Positions 18,364-28,365 of a DNA stretch of 64,000 nucleotides are shown piece by piece (within the stretch, counting starts at the first letter, position 1; every line of letters begins with the position of its first letter). The notes below the pieces were generated by a model that saw only the letters and a list, made by a program, of their open reading frames with translations, was not told where the DNA came from and did not search any database. Location: NCBI GenBank assembly GCA_944392835.1, contig CALXYB010000007.1, positions 22,921 through 86,920 of the forward strand. Reading direction: 5' to 3'. Source of the DNA: an uncultured Alphaproteobacteria bacterium (lineage in GTDB: Bacteria; Pseudomonadota; Alphaproteobacteria; RF32; CAG-239). The position numbers and the translations under genes were made by a program.

Positions 18364-19983
18364 ATGTTTGTTTCTGAGCCTACAAATGTCAGAAAAAATC
18401 TAAAATCTCTTGTGTTAAGAATAATTTCAACAATTGTAAATTTTTTTAGTCATAATAAGTTGATTTTTGCAAAATCGTTTTTTGTTTTGGTTATGTTAGC
18501 CTTTTCGGCTGTTCAGTTTAATATTCTGTTTTTTTCCGTAATTGAAGCTTTTTTAATTTTGTTTTTGGGATGCTTTATAAAAAAATGGTATCTCTTATTG
18601 CTTTGGGGGTGTGTGCTTCTTTTGCATATTATACAGATACTTAATGTTATACAGACAGGTAAATATATTGAACCATTAACTTTGTTAAATATGCATTCTG
18701 CCGCTGATATTGGCTTTAGAAATATATTGTTTTTGTTTCTTTTGGGCGGAATGTGTATCTTTATTTATCTTTTCAAGCTACCTAAAAAATCAATCAGCCT
18801 AAAAAAATGTTTTGTTTTCTTTGTTGGTTTTTTGATTGTAGAGTTGTGTTGTAAAGATATTTTGCCTGTTAATGCGGCGATGCGTTCTGTGAAAAAAGCG
18901 TATGCTCAGGCTTTTTTTGTTCCTAAGTATGAAGACGGAAAGGAGTTTTTAAGAAAAAACGTTTTTGAGCCTAAAAATAATTTGTGGAAAAATCCTTCAA
19001 TGCGAAATAATAATGTTGTTCTTATTTTTACGGAAGGATTGTCGTCAGTTGTTTTATCTGAGAAACTTACTCCGAATATGTATAAACTGTTAAAATCAGG
19101 CTTTAATGTGGAAAATTATTATAATCATACGGCCGCTACATATCGGGGAATTAAAGGGCAATTAATGTCTGGTTTCTTATATTTAGGCGGCAAAAAAAAT
19201 GCTGTTACAAAAATGTATGAAAAACACAAAGCACATAAGGCGGAGACCTTGGAAAGTATTTTGCGAGATAGAGGGTATTCTACGGTTTTTGTTTCTCCTC
19301 ATGCCAGAATGCATTATTTTAACGAGTTTATAGAAAATATCGGTTTCCAAAAGGTTGTTAATGAAGAGGAGGATTTGTCTGATAAAAAGCTATATGCGAA
19401 TTTGACAAGAGAATTTGATAAGCTTGCAGAAAAGAAGAAACCTTTTTTTCTTGTTACTTATGTCTTAGGTTCTCATTTTGGTTTAGATTCTCCGGATTTG
19501 AAATATGGGGATGGAACAAATAGTTATTTGAATAAGTTTTATAATCAAGACTTTTGGTTTGGTAAGTTTCTAAAAGAATTTGAAAAGAGTCCAGCTTCTG
19601 AGAATACAATATTAGTGTTTACGGCTGATCATGCTTCTTATCCCAGTGCTGATTTTATAAGTACTTTTGCTTCAAAGAGTAATCTATTTGCTGATGAAAT
19701 GCCTTTAGTTATTTATAAAAAGGGAATGAAACCGCAAATTTTTGATGCCAAAGGTGTAAACTCTTTGGCGTTGGCTCCGACAATCTTAAATATTTTGGGC
19801 GTTTCCAAAGCGCAAAATCATTTTTTAGGAAGTTCTTTATTTGATAAGGTTGAACGTAAGCCGTACGAGTATATGTATGTTGAGGGAACTAATTGTCATA
19901 GCCTTGTAAATGGTTCATATGTAGAAAATCGTTTTAATAAGGATTGTTTGATTGCAAAAAAATATTACGATTATGCAGGGTAG
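18364..19983 (+). CDS. membrane sulfatase-superfamily enzyme (LtaS/phosphoethanolamine-transferase type)
   Basis: A 539-aa inner-membrane protein: about five N-terminal hydrophobic segments (residues 35-165) and a periplasmic alkaline-phosphatase-fold domain from about residue 215. Metal/catalytic positions are visible: Glu224 in IFTEGLSS, the candidate nucleophile Thr256 in NHTAATYRG, His371 in GSHFG, and Asp422-His423 in FTADHASYP. Family members transfer phosphoglycerol or phosphoethanolamine to envelope glycans or lipid A; the exact substrate cannot be told. AAGGGA precedes the ATG. The gene is visibly more AT-rich than its neighbours, which hints at transfer. Confidence 0.82.
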   Translation: MFVSEPTNVRKNLKSLVLRIISTIVNFFSHNKLIFAKSFFVLVMLAFSAVQFNILFFSVIEAFLILFLGCFIKKWYLLLLWGCVLLLHIIQILNVIQTGKYIEPLTLLNMHSAADIGFRNILFLFLLGGMCIFIYLFKLPKKSISLKKCFVFFVGFLIVELCCKDILPVNAAMRSVKKAYAQAFFVPKYEDGKEFLRKNVFEPKNNLWKNPSMRNNNVVLIFTEGLSSVVLSEKLTPNMYKLLKSGFNVENYYNHTAATYRGIKGQLMSGFLYLGGKKNAVTKMYEKHKAHKAETLESILRDRGYSTVFVSPHARMHYFNEFIENIGFQKVVNEEEDLSDKKLYANLTREFDKLAEKKKPFFLVTYVLGSHFGLDSPDLKYGDGTNSYLNKFYNQDFWFGKFLKEFEKSPASENTILVFTADHASYPSADFISTFASKSNLFADEMPLVIYKKGMKPQIFDAKGVNSLALAPTILNILGVSKAQNHFLGSSLFDKVERKPYEYMYVEGTNCHSLVNGSYVENRFNKDCLIAKKYYDYAG

Positions 19984-19998
19984 CATAATCGTAATATT
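19961..19998. terminator. bidirectional terminator with 16-bp perfect stem
   Basis: Bases 19961-19976 pair perfectly with 19983-19998 around a 6-base loop that contains the first bases of the sulfatase stop codon. A- and T-runs flank it; it serves the sulfatase gene and the convergent prfC. Confidence 0.85.
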
Positions 19999-19999
19999 T

Positions 20000-21586
20000 T
20001 TAGAAGATTTGTTCGCGGGTTTTGCGCAAGACAATCTTTGGAAAATCCTCGCTGACTTTGTTTAGATGCCAAGCATTGCGCGCCAAGAAGACGGTTGCAC
20101 CGTCGTGGTCTTCGGCAATGCTGATTTGGTTGGTGTCTAAAAACTTTTTCATAACAGTTTTATCATCACATTCAACCCAACGTGCGGTATAATATTGTGT
20201 CGGTTCAAAGGCAACGGGAATATTAAACTCCGTGCGGATGCGGTCCGCCATAACCTCAAACTGCAAAGCTCCGACAACGCCGACAATCCATTCGGCACCG
20301 ACAATCGGCTTAAATACACTGGCTCCGCCTTCTTCGGCAATCTGCTGCAAAGCGTTGCCCAAATGTTTGGATTTCAGTGGGTCTAAAGCTCTGACGCTCT
20401 TTAATAACTCAGGAGCAAAACTCGGAATGCCGGTGAAATGCAATTTTTCGCCTTCGGTCAAAGTATCCCCGATACGAAGCTGGCCGTGGTTCGGGATGCC
20501 GATGATGTCTCCAGCATAAGCATCTTCCGCAAGCTCACGTTCTTGTGCCAAAAACATAACCGGGGTCGGAACTTTCAAACCTTTTCCCGTACGAACCTGA
20601 GTTAAGGTCATGCCGCGTTTGAAGTGGCCGGAACAAATGCGCATAAAAGCAATACGGTCGCGGTGCTTGGGGTCCATATTGGCCTGTATTTTGAAAACGA
20701 ATCCGGTAACTTTGTTTTCTTCCGGCTTAACGGTTCTTTCCGCGGCGGGTTGTTCGCGCGGGGTGGGGGCCAGATTATGTAAGCCTTCCAATACTTCTTT
20801 GACACCAAAGTTGTTAATGGCGCTGCCAAAGAAGACAGGCGTCAAAGCTCCCGCTAAATATAATTCTTTATCAAAAGCCGGACAAAGCTCTCTGACCATG
20901 GTTACATCTTCACGCAGTTTGGCTACGGCGTGTGCCGGAAGTAAGCTGTCTAATTTGGGGTCGTCCAAACCTTTGCAGGTTTCAATCGTAGAGTTGATGA
21001 GCGATTTGCTTCCGGTTTTGTTCATCAAAATCAGTTGGTCATTTAAGAGGTCATAACAACCCAAAAAATCTTTGCCCATACCAATAGGCCAGCTTGCAGG
21101 CGTTACATCTAAAGCCAAAGTTTTTTCAATGTCGTCCAACAGGCAGAATGGGTCTTGGCCTTCGCGGTCTAATTTGTTGATGAAAGTGATAATCGGAACA
21201 TTGCGCAAACGGCAAACTTCAAAAAGTTTTTTGGTTTGGCTTTCAATACCTTTTGCTGAGTCTAAAACCATAACGGCCGAATCGACAGCGGTTAAAACAC
21301 GATAGGTGTCTTCGGAGAAGTCTTCGTGGCCCGGTGTATCAAGCAGATTAAACGTAATATTTTCATATTCAAAATTCATTACCGAAGAGGCAACGGAAAT
21401 ACCACGTTCTTGCTCAACCTTCATCCAGTCTGAATGGGCATGGCGGTTTTCGCCGCGTGCTTTGACGGCACCTGCTTGTTGGATGGCACCGCCGAAAAGT
21501 AAAAGTTTTTCGGTTAAAGTGGTTTTACCCGCGTCAGGGTGCGAGATAATCGCAAAGGTTTTTCTCGGATTTATGGTATTATTCAT
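20000..21586 (-). CDS. prfC: peptide chain release factor 3
   Basis: Translational GTPase that removes RF1/RF2 after peptide release. The 528-aa protein has the G1 loop SHPDAGKTTLTE (residues 15-26), DTPGHEDF (G3), NKLDREGQDP (G4), an EF-Tu-like domain 2 and the RF3-specific C-terminal domain (GVVGALQFEVMADRI). Downstream of a TPR lipoprotein gene by 21 bases, on the same strand. Confidence 0.97.
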   Translation of the reverse strand: MNNTINPRKTFAIISHPDAGKTTLTEKLLLFGGAIQQAGAVKARGENRHAHSDWMKVEQERGISVASSVMNFEYENITFNLLDTPGHEDFSEDTYRVLTAVDSAVMVLDSAKGIESQTKKLFEVCRLRNVPIITFINKLDREGQDPFCLLDDIEKTLALDVTPASWPIGMGKDFLGCYDLLNDQLILMNKTGSKSLINSTIETCKGLDDPKLDSLLPAHAVAKLREDVTMVRELCPAFDKELYLAGALTPVFFGSAINNFGVKEVLEGLHNLAPTPREQPAAERTVKPEENKVTGFVFKIQANMDPKHRDRIAFMRICSGHFKRGMTLTQVRTGKGLKVPTPVMFLAQERELAEDAYAGDIIGIPNHGQLRIGDTLTEGEKLHFTGIPSFAPELLKSVRALDPLKSKHLGNALQQIAEEGGASVFKPIVGAEWIVGVVGALQFEVMADRIRTEFNIPVAFEPTQYYTARWVECDDKTVMKKFLDTNQISIAEDHDGATVFLARNAWHLNKVSEDFPKIVLRKTREQIF

Positions 21587-21607
21587 TTTTATTATTACTT
21601 CTATTTA

Positions 21608-22858
21608 TTATTTTATTTCAATATTCTCAAAAGGGCTGGTTACGGCCGGAATCAGCGGTTGCGGCGTGTTTGCCGGCGCTTCTTCCACAGCGATGCTAAC
21701 CTCGGTTGTTACTTCCGGTACGGTTGGAGCCAAAGGTGCCGGATTCATACTTTTGGGAGCACCAGCCGGAGCAGCAGCTTTGGCTGTTTTGCTCGGAGCA
21801 GGGGCAATGCCTAAGTATTTTTCAATGGCTTTTTGCTCTTTAGCTTTTTCCTTGGAGGTAATCAAGTTCAGGTCATAAATCACCTCAAGCTTACGGATAT
21901 CTTTTGCGGCATCCAGAATATTGGTGGAAGGTGCTTTTTTCTTCAATCTCTGGCGTGGATGCGGCGGCAAGATAGCCTCAATAATCAAGTCTCGCTCTGC
22001 GGAAAACTCTCTCGGTGTGATGGCGCGAGAAGCAACAGCTTCTTTCAAAGCCTTAATTCTCTCCAAAATTAAATCAGGAGAGGGGACGGGATTGATAACC
22101 CCTGCGGCCGGTGGTGTATTGGTCAAAGGCAGAAGACCGCCGACATTTGCCATACGGCCATTTAAAAATTCTTCTTTGGTAACCATATCATTCTCGGCTA
22201 ATTCTTTGAGAATCAGAAAGCGCGAGATGGTATTTTGTTCCTCTGGGGTGAACAGAACTTCAACCGCTTTGACATCAGCTTCGGAAACGGCCTTGTTGTT
22301 GGCGGCACGAGCTTGCTCGCGGATGAAAAGCGCTTCTTCCAGAGCTGATTTTCCCTGAGCGGCAGAAGCTTCATCACTAATGTTAAAAACTTTGTTGCCG
22401 TTTTGGTCTTCAATAATCATCTTTGTTTGGTTCATATTCAATAAACGCAAACGCTGAGCGGCAATCTCGCTCATCTTATGCGGTTTGCCGTCCATTGAGC
22501 CCAGAATGGTTGTTTCATCTCCACCGACAATCATTAAGTCTTCATAATATTGTCTGGAGCGGTTGGGGCGACCTAATTCCTCATAAACCAAAGCGCCGAC
22601 CATTAAGGCTTGCGGGTGGCGCGGGTTGTTGGTTAGGGCTCTGGAAATGTGTTCTTCCGCGGTTTTGAAATCGCCTTGCGAGTAAGCAACAGTGGCAAGC
22701 GTGGCATCTTTGTCGCCGTAGCTGTAATAATTTTTGCCATCAATCCAGCTGTGCGAAGGTTCGCCGTTTGCATCACGCTCAAAAAGGGCGCAGGAACTTA
22801 AAAGACCTGCCGTTAAGGCTGCGGTGAAAAAACTTTTGAATAGATTTCTTGAAAACAC
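21608..22858 (-). CDS. TPR-containing lipoprotein
   Basis: A 416-aa predicted lipoprotein (signal run then LLSSCALF with the Cys near residue 23). A tetratricopeptide-like unit follows at about residues 55-100 (AYSQGDFKTAEEHISRAL, HPQALMVGALVYEEL). A helical middle region and a Pro/Ala-rich, probably disordered C-terminus (from about 345) complete it. The start is GTG at 22858, chosen because AAGGAG lies 7 bases before it. Function unknown; possibly an envelope scaffold. Confidence 0.75.
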   Translation of the reverse strand: MFSRNLFKSFFTAALTAGLLSSCALFERDANGEPSHSWIDGKNYYSYGDKDATLATVAYSQGDFKTAEEHISRALTNNPRHPQALMVGALVYEELGRPNRSRQYYEDLMIVGGDETTILGSMDGKPHKMSEIAAQRLRLLNMNQTKMIIEDQNGNKVFNISDEASAAQGKSALEEALFIREQARAANNKAVSEADVKAVEVLFTPEEQNTISRFLILKELAENDMVTKEEFLNGRMANVGGLLPLTNTPPAAGVINPVPSPDLILERIKALKEAVASRAITPREFSAERDLIIEAILPPHPRQRLKKKAPSTNILDAAKDIRKLEVIYDLNLITSKEKAKEQKAIEKYLGIAPAPSKTAKAAAPAGAPKSMNPAPLAPTVPEVTTEVSIAVEEAPANTPQPLIPAVTSPFENIEIK

Positions 22859-23027
22859 AAGACTGCTCCTTATAAAAAAGCTCTGAAATTAGGGGTATGC
22901 CCATATTTGTCCCCATATTATAAAATATTAACTTACATTACAATATATTTTCTTGAGTTGTTAATTTTGCTTGATTTAAATAAAAATTTCTGTAGTATGC
23001 AATCAACTAAATTAAAATAACTGTATT

Positions 23028-23111
23028 GCGGGCGTGGTGAAATGGTAGACACGCCAGACTTAGGATCTGGTGCCGAAAGGTGTGAGAGTTCGAGTCTCTC
23101 CGCCCGCACCA
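23028..23111 (+). tRNA. tRNA-Leu (anticodon TAG)
   Basis: 84 nt with encoded CCA. Acceptor arms GCGGGCG and CGCCCGC pair, the anticodon stem CCAGA/TCTGG encloses CTTAGGA (anticodon TAG), a short variable arm and GTTCGAGTC T-arm follow. Located 48 bases upstream of tig. Confidence 0.95.
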
Positions 23112-23159
23112 TTGCGCTGCAAGGCAGTCGGTTAACATTAAATATTTGAAGAGAAAGTT

Positions 23160-24572
23160 ATGAAAACAACCGAATTAAAAAATGAAGGCTTGAAAAAAGA
23201 ATTCAAAATCGTAATTCCTGCCGCTGACTTTGAGAAAAAAGTTGACGACAAACTCAATGAAGTTTCTAAAAACATCAAACTCCCCGGTTTTCGTCCGGGT
23301 AAAGCTCCGAAAGCTATGTTGAAACAAAAATACAGAGCTTCGGTTATTGGTGAAGTTGTTGATGAGTCTGTCAGAAGCGCTACTGAGGAATTGATTAAGG
23401 ATAAAAAACTCCGTCCGGCTTTGATGCCTGATGTTAAAATTATCTCTTTTGCCGATGGCAAAGATTTGGAATTTGAAGTTTCTTTGGAAGAATTGCCGGA
23501 AATTAAGGCCGGAGATTTTTCTGCAATTGAGCTTGAAAAGCTGATGGCCGAAGTTCCGGCTGAAGAAGTTGATAAGGCTTTGCAATATTTGGCTCAATCT
23601 CGCCGTGAAACGGTTAAAATTGAGGAAGACAGAGCTGCTCAGAAAGGCGACACAACAGTTATTGATTTCGTTGGCTCTATTGACGGTGTTGAGTTCAAAG
23701 GCGGCAAGGGTAACGCTTATCCTCTGCAGCTTGGTTCGGGTTCTTTCATCCCCGGTTTTGAAGACCAGTTGGTTGGTAAAAAAGCCGGTGAGAAAGTTGA
23801 TGTTAAAGTTACTTTCCCCGAAAATTATCATGCTAAAGATTTGGCCGGTAAAGATGCTGTTTTTGCCGTTGAAATCAAAGAATTGCGTGAAACAAAAAAT
23901 GTTGAAATCAATGATGAATTTGCAAAATCTCTCGGCGAGAAGGACTTGGATGCTCTTAAGGCCGCTATCTCCGAGCGTATTAAAGGCGATTATGAAGCCG
24001 CTTCTCGTATGAAGTTGAAACGCGCTTTGTTGGATAATTTGGACAAGAATTATAATTTTGATGTTCCGCAAGGCTTGGTTGATGCTGAATATAAGAGCAT
24101 TGTTAATCAATATGAACAGGCTAAAAAGTATAATCAGCTGGATGAAAGCGAAAAGGCTAAGTCTGAAGAAGAGCTTTTGGCTGAATATAAAGATATTGCT
24201 ATTCGTCGTGTTAAGCTCGGCTTGTTGCTGTCTGAAATCGGCAAAGATGCAAAAATCAATATTACGCCTGACGATATCAACAAAGCTATTATGAATGAGG
24301 CTAAAAAATATCCGGGACAGGAAAAAGCTGTTTTTGATTATTATCTCAAAAACAAAGAAGCTATTGAGTCTTTGAAAGCTCCGGTTTTTGAAGAGAAAAT
24401 CGTTGATCATATTTTGAGCAAGGCTAAGGTTAGCGAGAAAGTTGTTTCTATTGAAGAGTTGTATAACTTTGATGAAGGTAAGAAGCCTGCTAAAAAAGCT
24501 ACAGCAAAGAAAGAAACAAAAGCTGAAGAAAAGAAAGAAACAACAAAAAAATCAGCTAAAAAGTCTGCTTAA
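23160..24572 (+). CDS. tig: trigger factor
   Basis: Ribosome-bound chaperone and prolyl isomerase acting on nascent chains. The 470-aa protein has the N-terminal ribosome-binding domain with the signature GFRPGKAPKAML (about residues 43-54), an FKBP-type domain (about 155-245, GDTTVIDFVGSIDG, GSGSFIPGFEDQLVGKKAGE), the C-terminal helical arms, and a lysine-rich tail after about residue 440. Preceded by GAGAAAG. Confidence 0.97.
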   Translation: MKTTELKNEGLKKEFKIVIPAADFEKKVDDKLNEVSKNIKLPGFRPGKAPKAMLKQKYRASVIGEVVDESVRSATEELIKDKKLRPALMPDVKIISFADGKDLEFEVSLEELPEIKAGDFSAIELEKLMAEVPAEEVDKALQYLAQSRRETVKIEEDRAAQKGDTTVIDFVGSIDGVEFKGGKGNAYPLQLGSGSFIPGFEDQLVGKKAGEKVDVKVTFPENYHAKDLAGKDAVFAVEIKELRETKNVEINDEFAKSLGEKDLDALKAAISERIKGDYEAASRMKLKRALLDNLDKNYNFDVPQGLVDAEYKSIVNQYEQAKKYNQLDESEKAKSEEELLAEYKDIAIRRVKLGLLLSEIGKDAKINITPDDINKAIMNEAKKYPGQEKAVFDYYLKNKEAIESLKAPVFEEKIVDHILSKAKVSEKVVSIEELYNFDEGKKPAKKATAKKETKAEEKKETTKKSAKKSA

Positions 24573-24593
24573 AGAAATATCTTAAAGCAAAAG

Positions 24594-24630
24594 CTTAAAA
24601 AAACACTCTCTCTGGAGGGTGTTTTTTTAT
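24594..24630. terminator. bidirectional terminator between tig and the gtrA-like gene
   Basis: AAACACTCTC pairs with GGAGGGTGTTT (two G-U pairs) and is followed by a T-run; an A-run precedes it for the minus strand. Confidence 0.8.
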
Positions 24631-25037
24631 TGCCTAAAAGAGTAATATTTGTGTAAGCAAAAAGTGATTATTGTAGAGATGATGACATAAACAGCTTGGC
24701 TGAAAAGCACGTTGATGTTAAAAATATCTATGAGAAAATATAAAAATACGTAGTTGAAAATAAGCATGCTCAGATAAGTGTTCCAAGCTTTTAGATATTC
24801 TTTTTTCAGACTTCCGTGAGAACGAAAAACGTAATAGCGCATAGTGAAAATAGAAATATTAACCGTAAGAATATATTGGATTATCAGCCCGATTTGATAG
24901 GGAATTCTTAGGACTGCTATAAAAAGGATGAATAATACATAAGCCAAAACCGTATTAAATCCGCCGACCAGCAGAAAGCGCAGTTGTTGAGGAAAGCTAA
25001 ACCATTTAGTTTCAAGATTTTTATATATCTGTATCAT
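24627..25037 (-). CDS. GtrA-family membrane protein
   Basis: 136 aa with four hydrophobic segments and the family start QQLRFLLVGGFNTVLAYVLF. GtrA proteins are thought to flip or present undecaprenyl-phosphate-linked sugars for glycan modification. Its start codon overlaps the stop of the upstream polytopic protein by 4 bases, so it is co-translated with it. A GtrB-type transferase lies on the other strand at 30.2 kb, which completes the usual pair. Confidence 0.85.
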   Translation of the reverse strand: MIQIYKNLETKWFSFPQQLRFLLVGGFNTVLAYVLFILFIAVLRIPYQIGLIIQYILTVNISIFTMRYYVFRSHGSLKKEYLKAWNTYLSMLIFNYVFLYFLIDIFNINVLFSQAVYVIISTIITFCLHKYYSFRQ

Positions 25038-26686
25038 TTTATCTTATAAATCCGAAAAAGTTTGTTTTCAAAAATAAGTTCGTGCTCTAAGTCCTTAATA
25101 AGGTGATAATCTTGTTCAAAGATATCGTCTTTAATGACGTAATAATCGCCGCTTTGGGGGTGAGCTATGCCTATAATCGGTTTCATATTTTTTTGTAACC
25201 GTTTGTAGAGAAAAAGGGTTGTTTCATTTTGAGTATTTTTTTCGGCTAAATCTGAGAAATTGAAAATTATGTTGCGGTTAGGGAAATAGTATTGAAAAGA
25301 AATGGCCCAACCTTCGCGAATCCAGTCTAATTCTTCGGTGTGAGGTGAAAAAGTTATGATGGTGTTAGTGTTGTTTGAGGTTTCTTTAGCGAAAAATTCG
25401 GCGATTTCGCGATAATAATGACCAACTTCATTTTTGTAGATTTTGTAATTGGTAAAAGCAGAATAGATAAAGCAGCAGGCTAGAAAGGGGATTAAAAGTT
25501 TTTTGAGGGTGAGGTTTTTGATTATGTAGATAAAACCAAAAATGGCCGGCAAAAGGGCGTAATAGCTTTTGAGCTCAACATGTGTGGCAACGGGAGCCAT
25601 TTGTAGGTAAAAAATGATGAAAAGCAGGATAAATGTTCCGCCGAGCATCAGACCTTCATCAAACTGGGGGTGGGTGATTTTGTGTTTTAGGATTTTGTAT
25701 GACATTATTATCCAAGCCAAGGTGATGATGCTTAATTCAAATTTATATAATTTCAAAAGATGTGTTAAGCTTTGATGGTGAAGATTAATGTAAATATTGG
25801 CTTCACTTGTGTCGGCAATGAAAAAATAAAAAGTGGCGAAGCTTAAGCCAATTAAAAATATGATAAATTCTATCGGAAAATTTTTGATAAGAAACGGAGG
25901 GTTAAATAAAGTTGAAAGATTTATTTTTCCGTTGAAAATGTTGTATAAGACACCGGTAGCCAGAATTCCGAAATAAAAAATTATTGTGGTTTCTTTGGTA
26001 TAGACGGCAGCGAGAGTGAAAAAAGCAAAACCGTATAAATAGGAGAATTTTTGAGTTTGAGAAAATTTGCGAACGAGTATAAGGCTTGCTAGAACAAAGA
26101 TAAGCAGATTTTGTTCGGAAAAAATGATGTTATTCATCCAAAAAATTGCGGGAACAAAAAGTAAGACCGCGATACAGAAAAGTCGTTTGGTTGGCGTTAT
26201 AAAGTTCAGAAACTGGTAAAAGAGGATGGCGATAAGAATTTGTTTTAAAATAATATAGGCATTTATTAGATAAAAATTGTGTGTTATGGCGTAAACAAAA
26301 TTTAGATCAAAAAAAGCAACAGGGGCGAATCTGGTAAAGTTTAAGAAAGGTGTTACGCCTTTGGCCAATATGTATTGGGTACTTAGATTCATTAAGTCAT
26401 AATTGTTGAAAAATGAATTTTCTAACGAAAAAATAACAAAGCTATAAGAGATTAAAACTCCGAGGGGAAGAAAGAAAGCAGGCCCAAAAAGGTGGTTATT
26501 GTTTTGTTCCAGAGGAAATAAGGCAGAAAGCGCTTGGGGAGTTGGTTTTATCCATTTGCAGATTAGACCAAAAGCAAGCAGTATTCCCAAGGCATAATAA
26601 AACCAACCGCCAAAAGAGAGATAATATTGAAGATTGCGGATGATGTTTTCCATAATGTTGTTTTGCAACAAGGGCTCACTAATCAT
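25034..26686 (-). CDS. polytopic membrane protein, GT-C-like, copy A
   Basis: 550 aa with about ten or more hydrophobic segments over residues 15-410 and a soluble C-terminal domain of about 130 aa. It resembles membrane glycosyltransferases of GT-C type (GtrII/dolichol-phosphate-sugar-using), with an acidic FARFAPVAFFDLN segment in the first periplasmic loop, but I cannot name the acceptor. It is a paralogue of the next gene: both start MI-EPL--NNI-EN and end IYKI. GAGGAA precedes the ATG inside the neighbour. Probably transfers a sugar from a lipid carrier to LPS or another surface glycan. Confidence 0.72.
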   Translation of the reverse strand: MISEPLLQNNIMENIIRNLQYYLSFGGWFYYALGILLAFGLICKWIKPTPQALSALFPLEQNNNHLFGPAFFLPLGVLISYSFVIFSLENSFFNNYDLMNLSTQYILAKGVTPFLNFTRFAPVAFFDLNFVYAITHNFYLINAYIILKQILIAILFYQFLNFITPTKRLFCIAVLLFVPAIFWMNNIIFSEQNLLIFVLASLILVRKFSQTQKFSYLYGFAFFTLAAVYTKETTIIFYFGILATGVLYNIFNGKINLSTLFNPPFLIKNFPIEFIIFLIGLSFATFYFFIADTSEANIYINLHHQSLTHLLKLYKFELSIITLAWIIMSYKILKHKITHPQFDEGLMLGGTFILLFIIFYLQMAPVATHVELKSYYALLPAIFGFIYIIKNLTLKKLLIPFLACCFIYSAFTNYKIYKNEVGHYYREIAEFFAKETSNNTNTIITFSPHTEELDWIREGWAISFQYYFPNRNIIFNFSDLAEKNTQNETTLFLYKRLQKNMKPIIGIAHPQSGDYYVIKDDIFEQDYHLIKDLEHELIFENKLFRIYKIK

Positions 26687-28365
26687 TGTAATTCCTCAAT
26701 TTTATAAATTTTGAAAAATTTGTTTTCAAAAACGAGTTTGTGCTCTGAGGTTTTAATAACCGGATAGTCTTGCTCAAAAGCATTTGTGCGGATGACGTAA
26801 TAATCTCCGCTTTTGGGAACAAACTCCCCTTTTATGGTCGGTAGGTAGCCTTTGTATTTGGCATATTCATTTAGGCTGAATTTATTGATGACATTATTGT
26901 CAGCCAGAGTTGGCATTTTGAGAGTGATGTCTGCTTGGGGATGGTAATAAACTAGGGAGGCTCCCCAACTTTCGCGCACCCAATCTGATTCTTCCGTATG
27001 TTCAGAAATCATAAAGCTAAGCTTGTTTTCTTTTTTGATTATATCGGAAAGAAAGTTGGCGGCTTGGTGTCTGGCCAGACCGATTTCTTCGTATGGAAGA
27101 ATTTGCAGATTTATAATCATACTACTGATGATAACCAACATGCTGAATGTGGATTGAAGTTTGGCGTGGTGTAAATTTTTTGTGATATAAATGATACCGA
27201 AGATGTCAGCTAAAACCGCATAATAGCTTTTGTGTGCCACATGTTGCAGGTCCGGTGCAATTTGCAAGCGAAAGATAAGAATGGCCAGCAAAAAAGTGGC
27301 GGCAAAAAGTAAACCTTCGTTAAGTAGCGGATTGGTGCGGATTTGTTTGTTAAGCAGTCTGTATAAGGCTAAAAGCCAGCCCAAAGTTAGGCAGATGATT
27401 TCAAACTTATACAGGTTAAACAAATGTGCAAAAGTTTGTTGGCGGAAAGCGATGTAAACATTTTCTTTCAGCTCAACCATGATGAAGAGATAAAAAACGG
27501 CAAAACTCAGGCAGCATAAAAATAGCAAAGCCTCAAGAGGAAGTTTGCCGGCAAGTTTGAAAGGATGCAGGAAATCAGATGGATTTATTTTTTCTTTGTA
27601 AACGTCATATAAGACAGCAAAGATAAGTATTCCGCCATAAAACAAAACAGTTGTTTCTTTGCTGTAGATGGCTAAAAGCGCAAAGACGCAAAACCACCAG
27701 AGAAAAGATTTTTTTTCGGTTTGGGAGAATTTTTGCAGGCTAAGCAGCGAGCAAAGAACAAAAATTATGATGTTTTGTTCGGGAAAAATGATGTTGTTGA
27801 GCCAAAATACGGCTGGCGTGATTTGGATTAAAGTTATGGTCCAAAGGCGACGGCTGAAAGATAAAAAGTTGAGAAACTTGTATAATAGCCATAGTAAAAG
27901 TGCTTGTTTTAGCAAAATATATAGGTTGATGATGATGAAGTTATGTGAGATGGCATAAAGATAATTCAGGTCAAAAAATGAGACGGGACACATTCTTGCA
28001 GGGCCATAAGTGGCGGCAACCCCGCGATGAAAAATGAAGATGGTGTTTAAGCTCATTAAGTCCGGATTATTAAAAAGCGAGTTGTCTTGCATAAACATAA
28101 TCGCAGTATAAGCATATAAGGCGCAAAAGAACGCAATCAGAGCTTTAATGTTGTTTTTGTTTTTTAGATTGAAATCGCTTATCGGTTCAGGAAAAAGGTT
28201 GGGGTAGGTTGTTAGTTTGCCTTTGCAAATCAGTCTGTAAGAAAAATACATTACTATTCCCAAAAGCAAAGCATATATATACCAGACTTGTCCGAAAAAG
28301 TAGAAAGTGAAATTATGGAAGATGTTTTCTATAATGTTGTTTTCAAACAAAGGCTCATTAATCAT
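26683..28365 (-). CDS. polytopic membrane protein, GT-C-like, copy B
   Basis: 560 aa, a tandem paralogue of the preceding entry with the same architecture: many membrane helices, a loop with ARMCPVSFFDLNYLYAIS, then a C-terminal soluble domain (SGDYYVIRTNAFEQDYPVIK, matching SGDYYVIKDDIFEQDYHLIK in copy A). The DNA around both start codons (GGAATTACAATGATTA) is the same, supporting tandem duplication. Four-base overlap with copy A and eight-base overlap with the GT2 gene upstream indicate a tight operon. Confidence 0.72.
   Translation of the reverse strand: MINEPLFENNIIENIFHNFTFYFFGQVWYIYALLLGIVMYFSYRLICKGKLTTYPNLFPEPISDFNLKNKNNIKALIAFFCALYAYTAIMFMQDNSLFNNPDLMSLNTIFIFHRGVAATYGPARMCPVSFFDLNYLYAISHNFIIINLYILLKQALLLWLLYKFLNFLSFSRRLWTITLIQITPAVFWLNNIIFPEQNIIIFVLCSLLSLQKFSQTEKKSFLWWFCVFALLAIYSKETTVLFYGGILIFAVLYDVYKEKINPSDFLHPFKLAGKLPLEALLFLCCLSFAVFYLFIMVELKENVYIAFRQQTFAHLFNLYKFEIICLTLGWLLALYRLLNKQIRTNPLLNEGLLFAATFLLAILIFRLQIAPDLQHVAHKSYYAVLADIFGIIYITKNLHHAKLQSTFSMLVIISSMIINLQILPYEEIGLARHQAANFLSDIIKKENKLSFMISEHTEESDWVRESWGASLVYYHPQADITLKMPTLADNNVINKFSLNEYAKYKGYLPTIKGEFVPKSGDYYVIRTNAFEQDYPVIKTSEHKLVFENKFFKIYKIEELQ

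Noticed and set aside
23175..24410. 411-codon open frame on the minus strand opposite tig
   Set aside because: Antisense shadow of the trigger factor gene; composition is Phe/Ile/Asn-rich with no domain, no ribosome binding site.
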